Source: an uncultured Lachnospiraceae bacterium | Lineage (GTDB): Bacteria > Bacillota > Clostridia > Lachnospirales > Lachnospiraceae | Assembly: GCA_900550475.1 (NCBI GenBank) | Contig: URSA01000013.1 | Span: 1-64,000 of the forward strand | Direction: 5' to 3' | Length of the DNA: 64,000 nt | In this document: in pieces, positions 52,141 to 61,780 of the stretch | Position numbering within the stretch: position 1 is the stretch's first letter | Layout: every line of letters starts with the position of its first letter | The notes under the pieces: generated by a model | Database searches by the model: none | Told to the model about the DNA's origin: nothing | What the model saw: the letters and a program-made list of their open reading frames with translations, nothing else | Translations under genes and position numbers: made by a program

Positions 52141-52166
52141 ACAAGCCACTTTTCATGTGCTATAAT
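52138..52166 (+). promoter_or_regulatory. Promoter of tig
   Basis: TAGACA (52138-52143, overlapping the previous stop codon), 17 bp, TATAAT (52161-52166). Confidence 0.7.
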
Positions 52167-52242
52167 CGAATAATGACTGTGGCTGTATCTGTTTTACCGT
52201 AATCATGGCGGACGGCTGCGATTTTAAGGAGGAAATGTAACG

Positions 52243-53622
52243 ATGAGTTTACAGGTAGAAAAACTGGAAAAAAATATGGCGAAGCTTACCATCGAGGTAT
52301 CCGCTGAAGAATTAGAGAAAGCACTGGAGTCCGCGTACCAGAAGAACAAGAACAAGATCAGCGTACCCGGCTTCCGCAAGGGCAAGGTGCCCCGCAAGAT
52401 GATCGAGCAGATGTACGGCGCAGCAATCTTCTATGAAGATGCAGCCAACGAGCTGATCCCCGGCGCATATGAGAAGGCACTCGAGGAGTGCGAGGAGGAG
52501 ATCGCTTCCTCCCCGAAGATCGATGTGACCCAGATCGAGAAGGGCAAGCCCTTCATCTTCACCGCTGAGGTGGCTCTGAAGCCGGAAGTAAAGCTTGGCA
52601 AGTACAAGGGCGTGAAGGTTGACAAGGCAGATATTGCCGTTACCGAGGCAGAGATCAACGAGCAGATCGACAAGGAGAGAGAGAACAGCGCAAGAACCCT
52701 TACCATCGAGGACAGACCGGTAAAGAACGGCGACATTACCACCATCGATTTCGAAGGCTTTTTGGACGGCGTTGCATTTGACGGCGGAAAGGGAAGCGAC
52801 TACCCGCTGACCATCGGATCCGGCGCATTCATTCCCGGCTTTGAGGAGCAGCTTGTGGGCGCAGAGCTCGGCAAGGAGACCGAAGTAAAGGTTACCTTCC
52901 CCGCAGATTACCATGCTTCCGATCTGGCAGGCAAGGATGCTGTGTTCAAATGTACCGTAAAGGGTATCAAGGAGAAGCAGCTTCCCGAGCTGGACGACGA
53001 GTTTGCAAGTGAGGTTTCCACCTTTGATACGCTTGCAGAGTACAAAGAGGACGTAAAGAAGAATCTGGAGCAGAAGAAGATCGACGCGGCAAAGGCAGCA
53101 AAGGAAGAGGCTGTGATCGAGGCTGTGATCGCAGATGCGGAGATGGAGATTCCCGACGCAATGGTGGAGACCGAGCAGCGTCAGATCATCGATGAGTTTG
53201 CACAGAGACTGCAGATGCAGGGTCTTACCATGGAGCAGTACATGCAGTTTACCGGCATGAACGCACAGATGCTGTCTGAGCAGACCAAGCCTCAGGCACT
53301 GAAGCGCATTCAGTCAAGACTGGTGCTGGAGGCTGTTGCGAAGGCTGAGAACCTTTCCGCGACGGACGAGGAGTACGAGGAAGAAGTAAAGAGAATGGCT
53401 GAGAAGTACCAGATGGAGCCGGACAAGATCAAGGAGATGCTGGGCGAGAAGGGCAAGAGCCAGGTACTGGCAGACATGGCTGTGAACAAGGCTGTGGACT
53501 TCCTTGTTGAGAACGCAAAGGAAGGCAAGGCAGCTTCCAAGGCAAAGGCTGATGCAGAGGACAAGCCGGCAGAGAAGAAGACCAGAGCAAAGGCAAAGAA
53601 GGCTGAGACAACCGAAGAGTAA
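52243..53622 (+). CDS. tig: Trigger factor
   Basis: The protein is 459 residues. The ribosome-binding signature VPGFRKGKVPRKMIEQMYG lies near residues 41-60. An FKBP-type domain follows (about 155-240, NGDITTIDFEGFLDGVAFDG), then the helical C-terminal domain and a Lys/Ala/Glu-rich tail of about 35 residues (KAASKAKADAEDKPAEKKTR). It is the first chaperone met by new chains at the ribosome exit. AAGGAGG precedes the ATG. It heads the tig-clpP-clpX-lon cluster. Confidence 0.97.
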   Translation: MSLQVEKLEKNMAKLTIEVSAEELEKALESAYQKNKNKISVPGFRKGKVPRKMIEQMYGAAIFYEDAANELIPGAYEKALEECEEEIASSPKIDVTQIEKGKPFIFTAEVALKPEVKLGKYKGVKVDKADIAVTEAEINEQIDKERENSARTLTIEDRPVKNGDITTIDFEGFLDGVAFDGGKGSDYPLTIGSGAFIPGFEEQLVGAELGKETEVKVTFPADYHASDLAGKDAVFKCTVKGIKEKQLPELDDEFASEVSTFDTLAEYKEDVKKNLEQKKIDAAKAAKEEAVIEAVIADAEMEIPDAMVETEQRQIIDEFAQRLQMQGLTMEQYMQFTGMNAQMLSEQTKPQALKRIQSRLVLEAVAKAENLSATDEEYEEEVKRMAEKYQMEPDKIKEMLGEKGKSQVLADMAVNKAVDFLVENAKEGKAASKAKADAEDKPAEKKTRAKAKKAETTEE

Positions 53623-53702
53623 TAGAATGGTCTGCTAAAAAAAGTACTTATAGAGAAATCAGAAACAGAGGATTAAGTTTTTCTTAAATCCTCTGTTTGA
53701 GA

Positions 53703-53731
53703 TTGCAAAACTTTTTCCGGTAGTCTATTAT
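53703..53731 (+). promoter_or_regulatory. Promoter of clpP
   Basis: TTGCAA (53703-53708), 17 bp, TATTAT (53726-53731). A hairpin of AAACAGAGGATT with AATCCTCTGTTT lies just upstream (about 53664-53698) and may separate tig from clpP. No CtsR box is obvious. Confidence 0.6.
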
Positions 53732-53779
53732 TATAGAAGTGAGAAAAGCAAGATTGCAGGACAGAATGGAGGAAGACGA

Positions 53780-54379
53780 ATGAGTTTAGTACCTTATGTC
53801 ATAGAACAGACAAGCAGAGGCGAGAGATCCTACGATATCTATTCCCGCCTTTTGAAAGAGAGAATTATATTTTTGGGCGAGGAGGTCAATGATGTATCCG
53901 CAAGCCTGATCGTGGCGCAGCTTCTGTTTCTGGAGGCGGAGGATCCCGACAAGGATATCAGCCTTTACATCAACAGCCCGGGCGGTTCCATCACGGCGGG
54001 CCTTGCCATTTATGATACCATGCGCTATATCAAGTGTGATGTTTCCACGATCTGCATCGGTATGGCGGCAAGCATGGGTGCCTTCCTTCTGGCAGGCGGC
54101 GCAAAGGGCAAGAGAATGGCGCTTCCCAACGCGGAAATCATGATCCATCAGCCCCTCGGCGGTGCGCAGGGACAGGCGACGGAGATCGAGATCGCCGCAA
54201 AGCACATCCTGCTTACCAAGGAGAAGATGAACCGCATGCTGGCGGAGAATACCGGCAAGGACTATGAGGTGATCGCAGCGGATACGGAGCGTGACAACTG
54301 GAAGTCCGCACAGGAAGCATTGGAATATGGTCTCATCGATAAGGTGATCACATCCCATGCGGTGAGTGAAGAGAAATAA
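53780..54379 (+). CDS. clpP: ATP-dependent Clp protease proteolytic subunit
   Basis: The protein is 199 residues with catalytic Ser98 (GMAASMGAF) and His123 (IMIHQP) and a late Asp (AADTERDNW). The [19 protein letters not shown] block is conserved. It forms the tetradecameric protease chamber used by ClpX. GGAGGAAG lies upstream of the ATG. clpX follows 38 bases later. Confidence 0.98.
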   Translation: MSLVPYVIEQTSRGERSYDIYSRLLKERIIFLGEEVNDVSASLIVAQLLFLEAEDPDKDISLYINSPGGSITAGLAIYDTMRYIKCDVSTICIGMAASMGAFLLAGGAKGKRMALPNAEIMIHQPLGGAQGQATEIEIAAKHILLTKEKMNRMLAENTGKDYEVIAADTERDNWKSAQEALEYGLIDKVITSHAVSEEK

Positions 54380-54417
54380 AGAGCGGAGACTGAGCGTACT
54401 CCGGCCTGGAGGGAGAA

Positions 54418-55683
54418 ATGGCAGGAAAAAATTCCGGCAATGACGTGAGATGCTCATTTTGCAATAAGACACAGGATCAGGTGAGAAAGCTGATCGCCGG
54501 ACCGGCAGGTGTCTATATCTGCGATGAGTGTATTGAGATATGCAGTGATATTTTGGATGAAGAGTTTGACGAGGAGAAGCTTCACTCCGAGGAGACACCG
54601 GATTTCAAGCTGTTAAAACCGGTTGAGATCAAGCATTTTCTGGATGATTATGTGATCGGTCAGGAGGCGGCAAAGAAGGTGCTTTCCGTTTCCGTCTACA
54701 ACCACTATAAGAGAGTGATGGCAAAGAGGGAGCCCGGTGATGTGGAGCTTCAGAAGAGCAACATCATCATGATCGGGCCTACCGGCTCCGGCAAGACCTA
54801 TCTGGCGCAGACGCTGGCGAAGATTATCAACGTGCCCTTTGCCATTGCGGATGCCACCACGCTGACCGAGGCAGGCTATGTGGGAGAGGATGTGGAGAAC
54901 ATCCTTTTAAAGCTGATCCAGGCAGCCGACTATGATGTGGAGCGCGCCCAGTACGGCATGATCTACATCGATGAGATTGACAAGATTACCAAGAAGAGCG
55001 AGAACGTATCCATAACCCGTGATGTGTCCGGAGAGGGTGTGCAGCAGGCGCTGCTCAAGATTATTGAGGGTACGGTGGCAAGCGTGCCGCCCCAGGGCGG
55101 AAGAAAGCACCCGCATCAGGAGCTGATCCAGATCGATACCTCCAACATTCTTTTCATCTGCGGAGGTGCATTTGACGGTCTGGACAAGATCGTGGAGGCG
55201 CGGCTTGACCGCAAGTCCATCGGCTTTAACGCGGAGATCACGGAAAAGGCAAGCAAGGAGATCGGGGAAATTCTGGGCGAGGTAACGCCGCAGGATCTGG
55301 TGAAGTTCGGTCTGATTCCCGAGTTTGTGGGTCGTGTGCCCATCAATGTGTCGCTGGAGGGTCTGGATCAGAAGGCGCTTGTGCGTATTCTGACGGAGCC
55401 GAAGAATGCGCTGATCAAGCAGTATCAGAGATTGTTTGAAATGGATGGCGTGGGGCTTTCCTTTGAGGAGGATGCCATCACCGCCATTGCGGAGCTTGCA
55501 CTGGAGAGAAAGACGGGAGCGAGAGGTCTGCGTTCCATCATGGAGAATGTGATGATGGACATCATGTACCGCATACCGTCCGACGATACCATAGAGAACG
55601 TAATTATTACCAAAGGGGCAGTGGAAGGTGTGAGCGAACCGCTTACGGTGCATCGTGAAGTACCTATGAAAAAAGCAAAGTAA
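54418..55683 (+). CDS. clpX: ATP-dependent Clp protease ATP-binding subunit ClpX
   Basis: The protein is 421 residues. The N-terminal zinc domain has CSFC and CDECIEIC. The AAA+ module has Walker [13 protein letters not shown], Walker [10 protein letters not shown] and the RKHPHQE pore-region block. The IGF-type loop for binding ClpP appears as LIPEFVGR context near residue 300. It unfolds tagged substrates for ClpP. GGAGGGAGAA precedes the ATG. A terminator follows. Confidence 0.97.
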   Translation: MAGKNSGNDVRCSFCNKTQDQVRKLIAGPAGVYICDECIEICSDILDEEFDEEKLHSEETPDFKLLKPVEIKHFLDDYVIGQEAAKKVLSVSVYNHYKRVMAKREPGDVELQKSNIIMIGPTGSGKTYLAQTLAKIINVPFAIADATTLTEAGYVGEDVENILLKLIQAADYDVERAQYGMIYIDEIDKITKKSENVSITRDVSGEGVQQALLKIIEGTVASVPPQGGRKHPHQELIQIDTSNILFICGGAFDGLDKIVEARLDRKSIGFNAEITEKASKEIGEILGEVTPQDLVKFGLIPEFVGRVPINVSLEGLDQKALVRILTEPKNALIKQYQRLFEMDGVGLSFEEDAITAIAELALERKTGARGLRSIMENVMMDIMYRIPSDDTIENVIITKGAVEGVSEPLTVHREVPMKKAK

Positions 55684-55688
55684 GCAGG

Positions 55689-55722
55689 AAAACGCCGCCT
55701 TTTTGTGCGGCGTTTTCATTTT
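55689..55722 (+). terminator. Terminator between clpX and lon
   Basis: AAAACGCCGC (55689-55698) pairs perfectly with GCGGCGTTTT (55707-55716), followed by CATTTT. Confidence 0.8.
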
Positions 55723-55743
55723 AAATATACTTGGAGAAGATAG

Positions 55744-58086
55744 ATGGAAGAGACAAAGGAATTGGCAATACCGGTGGTTGCACTGCGGGATCTCTGCATT
55801 CTGCCGGGGACGATCATACATTTTGATTTGAGCAGGGAAAAGTCAGTACACGCTGTGGAACAGGCGATGATTCTGGGACAGAGGCTCTTTGTGGTGACCC
55901 AGCGGGACGAGCGGGTGGAGCAGCCCGGAGCGGAGGATCTCTACGAGATGGGAACCGTTACTTCCTTAAAGCAGATGAGCCGTCTGCCGAGTGGAATCGT
56001 GCGCGTTCTGGTGGAGGGAACCGACAGGGGAAGGCTCGTGGAGCTGGACGATACCTGCAAGGAGTATCTGCTGGGCACCGTGGAGGTGATGCGTCCGGAC
56101 GAGGACGAGCTTACGCAGGTGCAGCAGGAGAGCATGGTGAGACAGCTGCGGGATCTGTTTGCGGAGTACAGCCTGCTGTATCCCAAGAGCGGGAAGCTGT
56201 TGGAAAAAAAGATCGGAAATATGGCGGAGCTGGCTGTTATGGCGGATGTGCTGGCAAGCAGCCTGCCCCTTGCGGTGAGCAGCAGGCAGCAGGTGCTCGG
56301 TGCGGTGTCCGTAAAGGAGCGGTATGAGCTGCTCTCCGGTGTGCTTTACAGCGAGATCGAGATCGGAAAGATACGCAAGGAGCTGACGGAAAAGCTGCAG
56401 AGAAGGGTGAGCAAGAATCAGAAGGATTATCTTCTGAGGGAGCAGCTTTCCGCCATCCGTGAGGAGCTGGGGGACGGCGATCCCTTTTCCGAGGCGGATC
56501 AGTTTTCCGAGAGTGTGAAGAAGCTGAAGGCCGATAAGGAAGTGAAGGAGCGGATTGAGAAGGAAATCACCCGGTTCAAAGGGCTTTCCGGCAGCAGCTC
56601 CGAGAGTGCGGTGGAGCGGGCTTATATTGAGACCCTGCTGGAGCTGCCGTGGAATAAGGCATCCAAGGACAACACGGATCTTGCCCGCGCGGAGAGGATC
56701 CTGAACGAGGATCACTACGGGCTGGAGCAGGTGAAGGAGCGCATACTGGAGTTTCTGGCGGTGCGCAGCCTGACGGCGGGAAAGAAGGGCGGAGACAGCA
56801 CCATTATCTGTCTGGTGGGGCCTCCGGGAACCGGAAAGACCTCCATCGCCAAGAGTGTTGCCCGGGCGCTGGATAAAAAGTATGTGCGCATCAGTCTCGG
56901 CGGTGTGCGGGATGAGGCGGAGATCAGAGGACACAGAAAGACCTATGTGGGAGCTATGCCGGGCAGGATCGCCACAGCCCTGAAACAGGTGGGCGTTGCC
57001 AATCCGCTCATGCTTCTGGATGAGATCGACAAGGTGGGGAATGATTACAAGGGAGATACCTCCGCAGCGCTTCTGGAGGTGCTTGACGGGGAGCAGAACA
57101 GCCATTTCGTGGATCATTATGTGGAGCTTCCGCTGGATCTCTCAAAGGTGTTCTTCATCGCCACCGCAAACAACGTGGCGCAGATCCCGAGACCGCTGTT
57201 GGACCGTATGGAGCTGATCGAGGTCAACAGCTATACGGACAACGAAAAGTTCCACATTGCCAAGGAGCATCTGTTAAAAAAGGCATACGAGAAAAACGGA
57301 CTGGGCGACGGCACGCTGTCCATCACGGACGGTGCGCTGAAGGCGATCATAGAGGGATATACCAGAGAGGCGGGCGTCAGGGAGCTGGAGCGCAAAATCG
57401 GCGAGGTTTGCAGAAAGGCTGCCAAGGAGCTGCTGAAGGAGAAACCCGGAAAGCGGAAGGAAAGGCATATCCGTGTGACGGCGCAGAATCTGGAAAAATA
57501 TCTGGGCAAGGTAAAGTACACAAGGGATACGGCGAACGACGCGGACGAGGTCGGGATCGTGAGAGGGCTGGCGTGGACCAGCGTAGGCGGCGAGACCCTG
57601 CAGATCGAGGTGAACGTCATGCCGGGAAACGGCGAGCTGAAGCTGACCGGACAGATGGGGGATGTGATGAAGGAATCCGCCATGACCGGGCTCAGCTATG
57701 TGCGTTCCGTGAGCAGGGAGTACAAGATTCCGGCAGAGTTTTACAAAAAGAACGATTTTCACATCCATATCCCGGAGGGCGCGGTGCCCAAGGACGGCCC
57801 CTCTGCCGGTATTACCATGGCAACCGCCATGTTTTCTGCCATCACGGGGAGAAAGGTGCGCGCGGATGTCGCCATGACGGGTGAGATCACCCTGCGGGGA
57901 AGAGTGCTTCCCATCGGCGGGCTGAAAGAAAAGATTCTGGCGGCGGGCAAGGCGGGAATCCGCGAGGTGCTGGTACCGCAGAAGAATAAGAAGGATGTGG
58001 AGGAGATCTCGGGAGAGATCAAATCCGGCATTAAGATCTGCTATGTGGATAAAATGGAGGATGTGCTGAAGGAAGCGCTTGTGTGA
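55744..58086 (+). CDS. lon: ATP-dependent endopeptidase Lon
   Basis: The protein is 780 residues. It has an N-terminal substrate domain (about 8-205), a coiled linker, and the AAA+ module with Walker [10 protein letters not shown] near residue 358 and Walker [10 protein letters not shown]. The C-terminal Ser-Lys protease domain has [12 protein letters not shown], with the catalytic Ser near 681 and the Lys in the GLKEKILAA block. It degrades damaged and regulatory proteins. TTGGAGAAG lies upstream. The end of lon overlaps the leader of engB; engB starts 11 bases after the stop. Confidence 0.97.
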   Translation: MEETKELAIPVVALRDLCILPGTIIHFDLSREKSVHAVEQAMILGQRLFVVTQRDERVEQPGAEDLYEMGTVTSLKQMSRLPSGIVRVLVEGTDRGRLVELDDTCKEYLLGTVEVMRPDEDELTQVQQESMVRQLRDLFAEYSLLYPKSGKLLEKKIGNMAELAVMADVLASSLPLAVSSRQQVLGAVSVKERYELLSGVLYSEIEIGKIRKELTEKLQRRVSKNQKDYLLREQLSAIREELGDGDPFSEADQFSESVKKLKADKEVKERIEKEITRFKGLSGSSSESAVERAYIETLLELPWNKASKDNTDLARAERILNEDHYGLEQVKERILEFLAVRSLTAGKKGGDSTIICLVGPPGTGKTSIAKSVARALDKKYVRISLGGVRDEAEIRGHRKTYVGAMPGRIATALKQVGVANPLMLLDEIDKVGNDYKGDTSAALLEVLDGEQNSHFVDHYVELPLDLSKVFFIATANNVAQIPRPLLDRMELIEVNSYTDNEKFHIAKEHLLKKAYEKNGLGDGTLSITDGALKAIIEGYTREAGVRELERKIGEVCRKAAKELLKEKPGKRKERHIRVTAQNLEKYLGKVKYTRDTANDADEVGIVRGLAWTSVGGETLQIEVNVMPGNGELKLTGQMGDVMKESAMTGLSYVRSVSREYKIPAEFYKKNDFHIHIPEGAVPKDGPSAGITMATAMFSAITGRKVRADVAMTGEITLRGRVLPIGGLKEKILAAGKAGIREVLVPQKNKKDVEEISGEIKSGIKICYVDKMEDVLKEALV

Positions 58087-58096
58087 GGAGAAGAAC

Positions 58097-58696
58097 ATGG
58101 TCATTAAGAAGGTGAGTCTGGAGACGGTGTGCGGCATTACCAGTAAGCTGCCGGACAACCGGTATCCCGAGGTGGCGTTTGCAGGCAAGAGTAATGTGGG
58201 GAAATCATCGTTGATCAATGCGCTGATGAACCGCAAGTCGCTGGCGAGAACCAGCGCCCAGCCGGGCAAGACCCAGACAATCAATTTTTACAATGTGAAT
58301 GACGAGATTTATTTCGTGGATCTGCCGGGCTACGGCTACGCCAGGGCAAGCGAGGAGATCAAGGCGAAGTGGGGAAAAATGATAGAGGATTATCTCCACA
58401 AGTCAAAGCAGTTAAAGGCAGTATTCCTGCTGATCGATATCAGACATGCGCCGGGCAATAACGACTGCATCATGTACGACTGGATCCTGAAACAGGGGTA
58501 TCATCCCATCATCATTGCCACCAAGGCGGACAAGATCAAGAGAAGCCAGCTTGCCGGTCAGGTGAAGCTGATCAGACAGACTCTGGGCGCCGGTCAGGAT
58601 GCGCTGATCATTCCCTTTTCCGCGGAGAGCAAGCAGGGAAGGGAAGAGATCTATGAGGTGATCGGACAGTTTCTGCCCGAAGTGCCTGTGGGCTGA
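58097..58696 (+). CDS. engB: Ribosome biogenesis GTP-binding protein EngB (YsxC)
   Basis: The protein is 199 residues. GTPase motifs are visible: G1 AGKSNVGKSSLINAL near 25-38, G2 SAQPGKTQTINFY, G3 VDLPGYGYA, G4 ATKADKI and G5 PFSAE. It acts late in 50S assembly. GAGGAGAAGAAC lies before the ATG at 58097. An in-frame TTG further upstream would overlap the lon stop and is less likely. The lon-engB order is usual in Firmicutes. Confidence 0.96.
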   Translation: MVIKKVSLETVCGITSKLPDNRYPEVAFAGKSNVGKSSLINALMNRKSLARTSAQPGKTQTINFYNVNDEIYFVDLPGYGYARASEEIKAKWGKMIEDYLHKSKQLKAVFLLIDIRHAPGNNDCIMYDWILKQGYHPIIIATKADKIKRSQLAGQVKLIRQTLGAGQDALIIPFSAESKQGREEIYEVIGQFLPEVPVG

Positions 58697-58713
58697 GAGG
58701 GGGCGTGTGAAGG

Positions 58714-59943
58714 ATGTGGACTTCCATGAAAAAGTATGTTAAGGCAATTCTGAATCTGGGTGTGGCGCTGGTTGCACTGCTGCTTATTCTGCTTGTGGTG
58801 CCGAGGCTTCTGTTGTTTTTCATGCCGTTTCTGATCGGCTGGATCATCGCGCTCATTGCAAGCCCCATGGTCCGCTTTTTTGAACAGAAGCTCAAGATAC
58901 GGAGAAAAGCGGGAAGCGTTGTCACCATTGTGGTTGTGATCGGTCTGGTGGTGCTTGCCGGCTATCTGCTGGGCAGCAAGCTGGTGAGGGAGATCGTCGG
59001 GTTTGTGCAGGATCTGCCCAATATGTGGTCTTCCCTGGAAAGTGATTTCAACGAGATTGCCGCCAACCTGAGCGTGCTCTACGAGAAGCTTCCCATGGAT
59101 GTGCAGAATACGCTGAACAACATCTTTACGGGAATCGGAGATCAGGCGAACAAGACGGCGGGGGATCTGTTTTCCAGGATCAGTACGCCGACCATTGCCG
59201 CCGTGGGCAACTTTGCAAAGCAGCTTCCCACCATTATCATCGGCATTATCATGTGTCTTCTGTCCGCATATTTCTTCGTGGCGGAGAAAGAGCAGTTTAC
59301 CGGCTTCCTCAGGGATCATATGCCGGAAGCCCTGCTTCTGCGCTACCGCATTATGAAGAAGAGTATGGTGAAGGCTGTGGGCGGATACCTGAAGGCGCAG
59401 ATCAAGATCGAAGTCTGGATCTATCTGCTTCTGGTGGCAGGCTTCCTGATTCTGGGAGTGGACTATACGCTTCTCATCGCATTCGGCATCGCCATTCTGG
59501 ACTTCCTGCCGTTTTTCGGCACGGGTACTGCCATGGTGCCGTGGGCGATCGTGAAGTTTTTGAGTGCGGATTATAAAATGACGATCGGACTTCTGTTAAT
59601 CTGGGGAATCAGTCAGCTTGTAAGACAGGTCATTCAGCCAAAGATCGTGGGGGATTCCATTGGTGTCGCACCGATCCCGACTTTGTTTCTGCTCTACATC
59701 GGATACATGACGGGCGGCGTTGTGGGAATGATAATAGCAGTTCCCATCGGGCTGATCGTGTATACCATGTATCAGGAGGGAGCGTTTGACACCACGAAGG
59801 AGAGCATTCAGATCCTGCTTGCGGGGCTGAACCATTTCCGGAGACTGACCCCTCAGGACAAATCCATCATCACCGCCTACAAGCGGGAGTGCGAGCAGGA
59901 TATGGGAACCTTTGAGGAAGAGGACGAGCATGAACAATTATAA
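58714..59943 (+). CDS. AI-2E family transporter, copy 2
   Basis: The protein is 409 residues with the same layout as the gene at 11069: paired N-terminal helices (LGVALVALLLILLVVPRLLL, FLIGWIIALIASPMVRFF), a polar stretch, then YFFVAEKEQF, IAILDFLPFFGTGTAMVPWA and the C-terminal helices with YIGYMTGGVVGMIIAVPIGL. The PF-x-G-T and P-x-G motifs match the sporulation-associated YtvI branch as I recall, but this is uncertain. An alternative start is ATG 58726. It overlaps truA by 14 bases, so it is co-transcribed with it. Confidence 0.88.
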   Translation: MWTSMKKYVKAILNLGVALVALLLILLVVPRLLLFFMPFLIGWIIALIASPMVRFFEQKLKIRRKAGSVVTIVVVIGLVVLAGYLLGSKLVREIVGFVQDLPNMWSSLESDFNEIAANLSVLYEKLPMDVQNTLNNIFTGIGDQANKTAGDLFSRISTPTIAAVGNFAKQLPTIIIGIIMCLLSAYFFVAEKEQFTGFLRDHMPEALLLRYRIMKKSMVKAVGGYLKAQIKIEVWIYLLLVAGFLILGVDYTLLIAFGIAILDFLPFFGTGTAMVPWAIVKFLSADYKMTIGLLLIWGISQLVRQVIQPKIVGDSIGVAPIPTLFLLYIGYMTGGVVGMIIAVPIGLIVYTMYQEGAFDTTKESIQILLAGLNHFRRLTPQDKSIITAYKRECEQDMGTFEEEDEHEQL

Positions 59944-60667
59944 GATGATCCTGCAGTACGAGGGTACCCGTTATCAGGGCTGGCAGAGGCAGGAGAGTAC
60001 GGAGAATACTGTGCAGGGAAAGCTGGAGCTTCTGCTTACCAGAATGTGCGGGCAGAAGGTGGAGATACAGGGAAGCGGGCGCACGGACGCGGGCGTCCAC
60101 GCCAGAGGACAGGTGGCGAACGCGCATCTGGAAACCCGGATGACGCCGGAGGAGATCCGGGACTACATGAACCGGTATCTGCCGGAGGACATCGGCGTGC
60201 TGTCGGTGGAAATGGTGCCGGACCGCTTTCACAGCAGACTGCTTGCGAAGGGAAAGACCTATTGTTATCAGGTGATCAACAGCGGGATTCCCCATGTATT
60301 TGACAGAAGATATGCATATGTTTATAAGGAGAAGCTGGATGTGGGGGCGATGCGCAGGGCGGCGGAGCAGCTTACCGGCACCCACGATTTTGCAGCCTTC
60401 ACTTCGGCGAAAAAGAGTAAGAAATCGACGGTCAGAATCATAGACAGCATTACGATCGAGCAGGAAGGGGATATATTGCGGTTCCTGTTTTCGGGGGACG
60501 GTTTTCTGTTTCACATGGTGCGGATCCTGATGGGAACGCTCCTTGAGGTGGGAGAGGGAAAACGCCGCCCGGAGGAGATGGCAGGGATCCTTGCGGGGCG
60601 TGACCGCAGTCTGGCGGGCCCTTTGGTTCCGGCGGTGGGTCTGACATTGATGGAGGTAAGATATTGA
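59930..60667 (+). CDS. truA: tRNA pseudouridine synthase A
   Basis: The protein is 245 residues. The catalytic Asp is in GSGRTDAGVHARGQ near residue 51. YEGTRYQGWQRQ, FHSRLLAKGKTYCYQV and FLFHMVRILMGTLLEVG are family blocks. It converts uridines 38-40 of tRNAs. I start at ATG 59930, with GAGGAAGAGGACGAGC upstream inside the previous gene. The stop overlaps the start of the VanZ gene. Confidence 0.95.
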   Translation: MNNYKMILQYEGTRYQGWQRQESTENTVQGKLELLLTRMCGQKVEIQGSGRTDAGVHARGQVANAHLETRMTPEEIRDYMNRYLPEDIGVLSVEMVPDRFHSRLLAKGKTYCYQVINSGIPHVFDRRYAYVYKEKLDVGAMRRAAEQLTGTHDFAAFTSAKKSKKSTVRIIDSITIEQEGDILRFLFSGDGFLFHMVRILMGTLLEVGEGKRRPEEMAGILAGRDRSLAGPLVPAVGLTLMEVRY

Positions 60668-61152
60668 CAAAAAAGCAGGTTAGAATCCTATTTATCCTAT
60701 ACCTACTGATTTTGCTCAAAGTGATCGTATTCAAATATCCGTGGTGGCGTCTGCGGGAAATCATGGCAGGATGGCAGAAGGATGTGCTGTGGGAGGGCTT
60801 GCAGGGAGCGAATTTCACCCTGTTCAAGACGATCCGGCTGTATGTGCGGCACTGGGATCTGAAGGGAATCAACAGCTTCGGAAACCTTGTGGGAAATGTG
60901 GTCGCCTTTGTGCCGTTCGGCTATCTGCTTCCCAGAGTGTGGAAGGCGGCGCAGCACGGCATTGTCTGTATGGGAACGGCGTTCCTCACGGTGGTGGGCA
61001 TAGAGCTTTTCCAGCTTCTGAGTGCGTTCGGCATCTTTGATGTGGACGACATTCTGTTGAATTGCTTTGGGGCGTTACTCGGCTACCTCTGTTTTCTTTT
61101 GGCGAGAAAGCTGGGATGGACGGGAGAGCGCAGAAAAGAGGTCAGCGGTTAA
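60664..61152 (+). CDS. VanZ family protein, TTG start
   Basis: The protein is 162 residues with four or five helices. VanZ-like features are the first helix (ILFILYLLILLKVIVF), NSFGNLVGNVVAFVPFGYLL near 80-99, and VVGIELFQLLSAFGIFDVDD with LLNCFGALLGY. VanZ proteins are membrane proteins of unclear biochemical role; one gives low-level teicoplanin resistance. The start is TTG 60664, overlapping the truA stop as TTGA, with GGAGGT 6 bases upstream, a case of translational coupling. It converges on the PlsY-like gene with an 11 base overlap. Confidence 0.88.
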   Translation: MTKKQVRILFILYLLILLKVIVFKYPWWRLREIMAGWQKDVLWEGLQGANFTLFKTIRLYVRHWDLKGINSFGNLVGNVVAFVPFGYLLPRVWKAAQHGIVCMGTAFLTVVGIELFQLLSAFGIFDVDDILLNCFGALLGYLCFLLARKLGWTGERRKEVSG

Positions 61153-61780
61153 ACAGCTTATCCGCCAGCGGGAGCTTCATACAGAAATGTTCTCCCCGGT
61201 ATGCGGCGAAGTGTTTTAGAATGACAGTGAAGGAGAAAAACGCGCAGCCCGCCTTTACGGAGCCGGGAAGCGTTTTGGAAAACAGGCAGCATACGGTAAA
61301 GAGCAGGAAGGCGACCACCGACCGGTAAAAATGGGGGTTGATCACGAAGACCACGGAAAACAGAATATAGAGGGCAGCCAGCGTCAGCGCGGGCGCAAGC
61401 ATGGGAAAGAGGCCGAGAAGCACGCCGAAGGAAACGGCGATTGCTTTTCCGCCTTTTTTGTTTTGCAGAAAAGGAAAGGCATGTCCCAGCACGGGGGCAA
61501 ACAGCACCAGGGAAAACAGGGGATCCGAGATCTCCAGCCGATGGGCTGCCGCCCACACGGGAAAAGCGCCCTTCAACAGCTCGCAGAGAACCACCAGCAT
61601 TCCGATGGGGATTCCCGCATGCAGAAATGCGTTGGCAGTTCCCGGATTTCCGTCGTCAGAGAGGGCGCGGATATCAATGTGCTTTAACACCTTGGGAATC
61701 ACATAGGCATACATGATGCTGCCGGAGAGATAGCCTGCCAGAATATAAAAAGCAAAAGCAATATATCTTTCGTTTATCAC
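61142..61780 (-). CDS. PlsY-like glycerol-3-phosphate acyltransferase
   Basis: The protein is 212 residues with about five helices. PlsY motifs are present in order: LSGSIMYAYVIPK, a modified motif DIRALSDDGNPGTANAF (classical R-x-x-GSGNxGATN), and GHAFPFLQNKKGGKAIAVS. PlsY acylates glycerol 3-phosphate from acyl phosphate. Because the glycine-rich motif is altered, this may be a paralogue with changed substrate and a classical PlsY may lie elsewhere. The start overlaps the upstream glycosyltransferase stop by 4 bases, so the two are co-translated. Confidence 0.82.
   Translation of the reverse strand: MINERYIAFAFYILAGYLSGSIMYAYVIPKVLKHIDIRALSDDGNPGTANAFLHAGIPIGMLVVLCELLKGAFPVWAAAHRLEISDPLFSLVLFAPVLGHAFPFLQNKKGGKAIAVSFGVLLGLFPMLAPALTLAALYILFSVVFVINPHFYRSVVAFLLFTVCCLFSKTLPGSVKAGCAFFSFTVILKHFAAYRGEHFCMKLPLADKLFNR

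Noticed and set aside
50260..52149. Open frame of 629 codons on the minus strand
   Set aside because: It lies opposite the lipoprotein and fused ABC genes, with a His/Arg/Pro-rich composition typical of antisense frames in GC-rich coding DNA.
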